This document shows, one piece after another, positions 6,015 to 9,303 of a stretch of DNA of 9,303 nt. How positions within the stretch are numbered: position 1 is the stretch's first letter; each line of letters starts with the position of its first letter. This stretch comes from Actinomycetes bacterium (GTDB taxonomy: Bacteria > Actinomycetota > Thermoleophilia > RBG-16-64-13): positions 1 through 9,303 of the forward strand of contig JAKAHF010000042.1 of NCBI GenBank assembly GCA_021815245.1, read 5' to 3'. The translations under genes were made by a program, and so were the position numbers. The notes under the pieces are model-generated. The model saw only the letters and a program-made list of their open reading frames with translations, made no database searches and was not told the origin of the DNA.

Positions 6015-6389
6015 GTGGAGGACTTCATCTATCTGACTACCGTCGACGGGATCGAAGCAGGTGGCATGAAGACCGCCGAGCTGGAGGGTCACCACTTTCT
6101 CATCGCCAACTTCGACGGCGAGTACTTTGTCTCCGATGCCAGGTGTCCGCACATGGGAGCATCGCTGTCTCGTGGTGAACTCGCCGGCACCGTCTTGACC
6201 TGCCCGTTGCATCACTCTCAGTTCGACCTGCGCGACGGCCGCTGTCTGCGTTGGACCGACTGGGAGGGGATAACTCTTGGCGTCGGCAAGTTGCTCAGGC
6301 ATCCGCGCTCGCTACGCACCTACGAGGTCAGGGTGGACGGTTCAGACGTCTACGTGGGGCACGAGAAACCGCAGTCCACGAGTGAGTGA
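6015..6389 (+). CDS. Rieske [2Fe-2S] ferredoxin-like protein
   Basis: Small soluble electron carrier with one Rieske domain, 124 aa, no signal peptide or membrane segment. The start GTG 6015 (MEDFIYLTTVDGIEAGGMK) is preceded by GGAGGAGGAA (6001-6010). The cluster ligands are in CPHMG (Cys44, His46) and CPLHHSQFD (Cys63, His66), with 16 residues between the two C-x-H / C-x-x-H boxes as expected. The second box is followed by FDLRDGRCL, typical of oxygenase-type ferredoxins and NirD-like domains. The short C-terminus (RTYEVRVDGSDVYV) closes the beta fold. No oxygenase, reductase or nitrite reductase subunit is adjacent, so its partner is unknown. It is convergent with the parvulin gene. Confidence 0.92.
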   Translation: MEDFIYLTTVDGIEAGGMKTAELEGHHFLIANFDGEYFVSDARCPHMGASLSRGELAGTVLTCPLHHSQFDLRDGRCLRWTDWEGITLGVGKLLRHPRSLRTYEVRVDGSDVYVGHEKPQSTSE

Positions 6390-6449
6390 ATCTCGTTCGT
6401 AGCGCGCTCTGTTCGACGGCCTGGCCTGGCAGGCGTTCGCCCAAAGCAA

Positions 6450-6482
6450 AAGAGGCCGGGGACGCTCGGTCCCCGGCCTCTT
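6450..6482. terminator. Bidirectional intrinsic terminator between convergent genes
   Basis: AAGAGGCCGGGGAC (6450-6463) pairs perfectly with GTCCCCGGCCTCTT (6469-6482) around the loop GCTCG. On the minus strand the stem runs into CTCTTTTGCTTT, a good T-tract for the parvulin gene, whose stop is 19 nt away. On the + strand the following bases are TTGGAGTCTCTTT, weaker but usable for the Rieske gene, whose stop is 60 nt upstream. Confidence 0.88.
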
Positions 6483-6501
6483 GGAGTCTCTTTGCGCGAC
6501 C

Positions 6502-7716
6502 CTACGGCTTTGCCGTGGTGTCGGTGCCGATCGTCTCGCCGGCGGCCGTCGTGGCAGTTGTGTCACCTTGCGTGGTGGTGGTCGAGTCGTCGGTCGGAGC
6601 TACCGTCGTGGTCGTGATGGGCTCAAAGCCGCTCTGGTAGACCACACCGATGGACGCTTTCGCGTCTTCGATCCACTTCTGCCAAGTCTCGCCCTTGAGG
6701 TCGTTGAGAAGAGTGCTCGTGATGTCGTCCTTGACCTCTTCGAGCGGCCACTGCTTGGCCTCGTTGATGGCGGTCACCTGGATGATGTGGTAGCCATACG
6801 TGGTCTTGATGGGCTCTGAGATCTCGTCGACGTTGAGGCTGAAGACCGAGTCTTCGAACTCTTGCACCATCGTGCCCTTGGAGACATCGCCCAGATCGCC
6901 GCCGCTATCCTTGGTGCTTGGGTCGTCGGAGTACTCCGCCGCCAGCAACGTCCAGTCACCGCCCGCCTCGAGTTTCGCGCGAATCTCCTGAGCTATCTCC
7001 AGCGCCGCGGTCCAGTCGGCGTCGGTCGGATCACCCACGGTTGTCGTGGTGGTAGCCTCAGTGGTGGTCGTCTGGCCCTCAGTCGTGGTCGACGAGCCCC
7101 ACGGCTCGGTCGTGCTCGTCGTCGTCGGGTTGGTGGGCGAGGTGCCGGGAGAGATCAGGATGTGGCGAACGGCCCGGGTCTCATCCTGGAAGTAGTTGGC
7201 GCTGTTGGCGTCGTAGTAGGCCTGGATGTCGGCGTCGGGCACTGTGGTGACGCCGGCCGTGACCTTCTCGTAGACCTGCTGCATCAGCATCGATTCGTGA
7301 TAGTTCACTTTGAGTTGGTCGACGGTGAGGTAGTTGTTCTCGAGGTCGGTCTGGAAAGCGGCCTGATCGCCACCGTAGTAGCCCGCGATTATCTCGTCGA
7401 TCTGCGCCTGCACATCGGCGTCGGTGACGGTCACGCCAAGCTCCACTGCCTTCTGGGAGGCGACCTCATACATGACGAGGTACTCGAGCACGTCCTTCTC
7501 GAACTTGGCCCATCCCTCGGGATCCTCCTCCTTGGGAGTCACCGAGTACTGCGTCGCGAACTCTTGGACCCTCTTGTCGAAATCGGCCTTGAGGATGAGA
7601 GTATCGCCGACCTTGGCCACGGCGTCGCTGGATAGTCCGCCGCCACAGCCCGCCACCACACCGGTCACTACGACCAGGGCGAGCAGGAGTATGGCGACTA
7701 CCGTTCTTCTTGCCAC
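6502..7716 (-). CDS. SurA/PrsA-like parvulin peptidyl-prolyl isomerase lipoprotein
   Basis: Extracytoplasmic foldase/chaperone, 404 aa. The start is GTG at 7716 (MARRTVVAILLLALVVVTGVV), with AGTGAGG 5 nt upstream; the frame is open further back, but only this start gives a signal peptide. Lipobox VAGC puts the lipid-anchored Cys at 24. Residues 30-165 form a SurA-N-like helical chaperone region (VAKVGDTLILKADFDKRV...). The PpiC/parvulin rotamase domain spans about 181-318: VRHILIS (His185), YSDDPSTKDSGGDLGDVSKG, EFEDSVFSLNVDEISEPI and TTYGYHIIQV (His310). A Thr-rich insert (about 190-232) interrupts the domain between its first strand and first helix, and a second Thr-rich tail covers 366-404. 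Family members assist folding of secreted proteins. A likely terminator lies 19 nt after the stop. It is divergent from the substrate-binding protein gene. Confidence 0.9.
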   Translation of the reverse strand: MARRTVVAILLLALVVVTGVVAGCGGGLSSDAVAKVGDTLILKADFDKRVQEFATQYSVTPKEEDPEGWAKFEKDVLEYLVMYEVASQKAVELGVTVTDADVQAQIDEIIAGYYGGDQAAFQTDLENNYLTVDQLKVNYHESMLMQQVYEKVTAGVTTVPDADIQAYYDANSANYFQDETRAVRHILISPGTSPTNPTTTSTTEPWGSSTTTEGQTTTTEATTTTTVGDPTDADWTAALEIAQEIRAKLEAGGDWTLLAAEYSDDPSTKDSGGDLGDVSKGTMVQEFEDSVFSLNVDEISEPIKTTYGYHIIQVTAINEAKQWPLEEVKDDITSTLLNDLKGETWQKWIEDAKASIGVVYQSGFEPITTTTVAPTDDSTTTTQGDTTATTAAGETIGTDTTAKP

Positions 7717-7772
7717 GAGCACCTCACTTGAAGTTGATTCGGAGACGGCGCGAATGCGGGGCGCGAAACCGC

Positions 7773-7778
7773 AGTATA
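7773..7778 (-). promoter_or_regulatory. Candidate -10 box for the parvulin gene (divergent intergenic region)
   Basis: On the minus strand 7778-7773 reads TATACT, a near-consensus -10 hexamer. TTTACA (minus strand, 7805-7800) resembles a -35 box, but at 21 nt it is too far, so the assignment is tentative. Transcription would give a leader of about 50 nt. The same 145-nt gap (7717-7861) must also carry the + strand promoter: TGCTGTAAA (7797-7805) is a weak extended -10 candidate. If both are real they overlap. Confidence 0.35.
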
Positions 7779-7861
7779 GCCCCAAAGCCGTAAGAATGCT
7801 GTAAAGTCCCCCCTTAGAAGCCACTTTTGCGGCACGGCCCCGTCCTGAAAGGCGCCGACAT

Positions 7862-9303
7862 ATGATAGACCATCCGGTGAGTCGCCGACGCTTTCTCGAG
7901 TTGCTCGCGGGCGGATGCGTGGTCGCCGGAAGCGCTGGACTCGGTGGTCTCCTGGCAGGTTGCCGCGACGATGAACCGGCTACCAACACGACGGCGACCC
8001 TGGCGCCGGGGCAGAGCAGCACCACGACGACCAGTGAGTCGCCGATCACGACTACCACGACGGTCAGCACCTCCCCCGAGCGCGGCCGTCCGTTGCGCAT
8101 CGGGGTGCTGACGGCGAAGACCGGCCGGCTTGCGCTCTTCGGCAAGGCCGATGAGTGGTGGATGGATCGAGCGCTCAGAGCGTTGCCCGATGGCATTCTC
8201 TGTGGTGACCGCAGACTGCGCACGATCCGTCTTCTCGCGGAGGATCATGGATCGGCCGGCGACACCTCAGCCGACGCTGCAAACAAGCTCATCCAGGATG
8301 CGCGTGTCGATCTGCTGCTCTGCTCCGGGGCAGCCAACGTGGTCAACGCGGCGGCGGCGCGCGCGGAGGCTTTGGAGTGTCCCTGCATCTGCGACTTCGT
8401 CCCGTGGCAGCCCTTCATCCTCGACCGGGGTGGGACTCTCGATCGCCCGTTCAAATGGACGTACGCGCACGCCTACGGGCTCGAGGGCATCTCCACCGCC
8501 TTCGTCCGCGTGTGGCAGCAACTCATGACGAACAGAAAAGTCGGCTTGCTCTTTCCCGACGACAATCACACCACCCTGTTGGTCGAAGACGCGTCCAGCC
8601 TACCCGTGTTCGCCGCCCAGACCGGCTACGAGACGGTCATGCCCGCGCCCTATGCGGTGCCGGCCGGTGATTTCGGTGCGGCCATCGAGGAGTTCATGAA
8701 GGCGGGTTGTGAGATCTGTGCGGGGTACTTCACGTTGAGCGACCTCACGACGTTCTGGCAGCAAGCCCGGCGCCTGGGCTTCCGACCCAAGGTCGTCACG
8801 GTGTGGGGGGCGCTGCTGTTTCCGCAAGCGCTCGAAGCCGTCGGGCCGGGATCCGCCAACATGATCGGGGAGTGTCTCTGGCACCCCAGTTGGCCCTACA
8901 CCGACTCTCTATCGGGGAGCACCGGTGCCGAGCTGGCCGACGACTACGCGGCGCGCACGGGCGAGCAGTGGACGATCGGCGTCGCCCAGTACGCGAAATT
9001 CGAGTGGGCGGTCGACGTGTTCAGGCGGGTGGCCGACATCCTCGACAAAGAAGACACCATCGCGCGTGTGCGGACGACAAGGCTCAGAACCTGCCTGGGT
9101 CTGATCGACTTCACGGCTCCCATCAGCACCCACGATGCGACGAAGGGCTACCGTCCCTCAGAGAACGTCTACAAGAGCCCCGTGGTCGCCTGTCAGTGGG
9201 TCGAAGGAGTCACCTACCCGTTCGAATCGCGCGTGGTAACCTCCGACACCGGCATGGACGTCCCGCTTGGAGCGGTGCCCCAGCCCATGGTCTACGAGGT
9301 CGA
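7862..9303 (+). CDS. LivK-like ABC transporter substrate-binding lipoprotein, Tat signal (3' partial)
   Basis: Extracytoplasmic receptor of the type-1 periplasmic-binding fold (Peripla_BP_6/HAAT family); 480 codons are visible and the frame is still open at the window end. The start ATG 7862 has AAAGG (7848-7852) upstream; GTG 7877 is an alternative. SRRRFLE (7-13) is a twin-arginine motif, followed by a Gly/Ala-rich h-region and lipobox LAGC (Cys34), so the protein is probably Tat-exported and lipid-anchored. A Ser/Thr-rich linker (about 41-73) leads to RPLRIGVLTAKTGRLALFG (76-94), the first strand and ligand loop of the family. FVPWQPFILDRGG and PFKWTYAHAYG resemble a clade of LivK-like receptors. 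The mature part is rich in Cys, with CPCIC (173-177) and CEIC (283-286). It could serve the LivHMGF system 4.8 kb upstream; the ligand is unknown. Confidence 0.9.
   Translation, partial: MIDHPVSRRRFLELLAGGCVVAGSAGLGGLLAGCRDDEPATNTTATLAPGQSSTTTTSESPITTTTTVSTSPERGRPLRIGVLTAKTGRLALFGKADEWWMDRALRALPDGILCGDRRLRTIRLLAEDHGSAGDTSADAANKLIQDARVDLLLCSGAANVVNAAAARAEALECPCICDFVPWQPFILDRGGTLDRPFKWTYAHAYGLEGISTAFVRVWQQLMTNRKVGLLFPDDNHTTLLVEDASSLPVFAAQTGYETVMPAPYAVPAGDFGAAIEEFMKAGCEICAGYFTLSDLTTFWQQARRLGFRPKVVTVWGALLFPQALEAVGPGSANMIGECLWHPSWPYTDSLSGSTGAELADDYAARTGEQWTIGVAQYAKFEWAVDVFRRVADILDKEDTIARVRTTRLRTCLGLIDFTAPISTHDATKGYRPSENVYKSPVVACQWVEGVTYPFESRVVTSDTGMDVPLGAVPQPMVYEV

Noticed and set aside
5728..6036. 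Plus-strand open frame of about 102 codons across the tandem repeats (ARFASPxx octapeptide repeats)
   Set aside because: It starts inside palindrome 2, has no ribosome binding site, overlaps the well-supported Rieske start, and its repeats follow from the 24-nt DNA period.
7717..8223. Longer N-terminus for the parvulin gene (open frame continues on the minus strand)
   Set aside because: It would bury the lipoprotein signal peptide and overlap the divergent receptor gene; the GTG at 7716 with AGTGAGG upstream fits.
7814..8884. Several minus-strand open frames opposite the receptor gene
   Set aside because: Shadows of a GC-rich gene: the + strand frame gives a complete Tat lipoprotein and Peripla_BP_6-like protein, while the minus frames show no domains.

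Overview
The window is GC-rich and fully bacterial. Dense reading frames, Thr/Ser-rich low-complexity linkers next to lipoprotein cysteines, a Tat-type lipoprotein signal and GTG starts suggest a high-GC actinobacterium-like organism, possibly an uncultured environmental lineage. This placement is an inference from style, because no rRNA or marker gene is present.

Layout: (1) Positions 1-3095 (+) hold the last four genes of a branched-chain-amino-acid-type (HAAT/Liv) ABC importer: livH (5' end cut off by the window), livM, livG and livF. They abut or overlap by 14 nt and end at a strong intrinsic terminator (3125-3171). (2) 3189-3824 (+) is a small HAD phosphatase that starts just 17 nt after that terminator. 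(3) 3864-5558 (+) is a probable new transcription unit with an extended -10 promoter and two tandem paralogues of the cyclase/kynurenine-formamidase-like metal hydrolase family (PF04199). (4) 5559-6014 has no credible gene but is full of structure: two related long perfect palindromes and a 4 x 24-nt tandem repeat. (5) 6015-6389 (+) is a small Rieske [2Fe-2S] ferredoxin. (6) 6450-6482 is a bidirectional terminator between convergent genes. (7) 6502-7716 (-) is a SurA/PrsA-like parvulin lipoprotein with a Thr-rich insertion inside the rotamase domain. (8) 7862-9303 (+) is a divergently transcribed Tat-exported, lipid-anchored LivK-like substrate-binding protein, cut off by the window end.

How the genes may work together: the Liv permeases and ATPases need an extracytoplasmic receptor, and the protein at 7862 is of the right family, though it lies in a separate unit. 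The two cyclase-family hydrolases could open a cyclic amide, imide or lactone, or cleave a formamide, taken up by the importer. The Rieske ferredoxin could serve a redox step, but no partner oxygenase or reductase is visible. The substrate cannot be read from the sequence. The most notable items are the structured intergenic region, the cyclase pair with different changes in the metal-binding motif, and the Thr-rich insertion in the parvulin domain.
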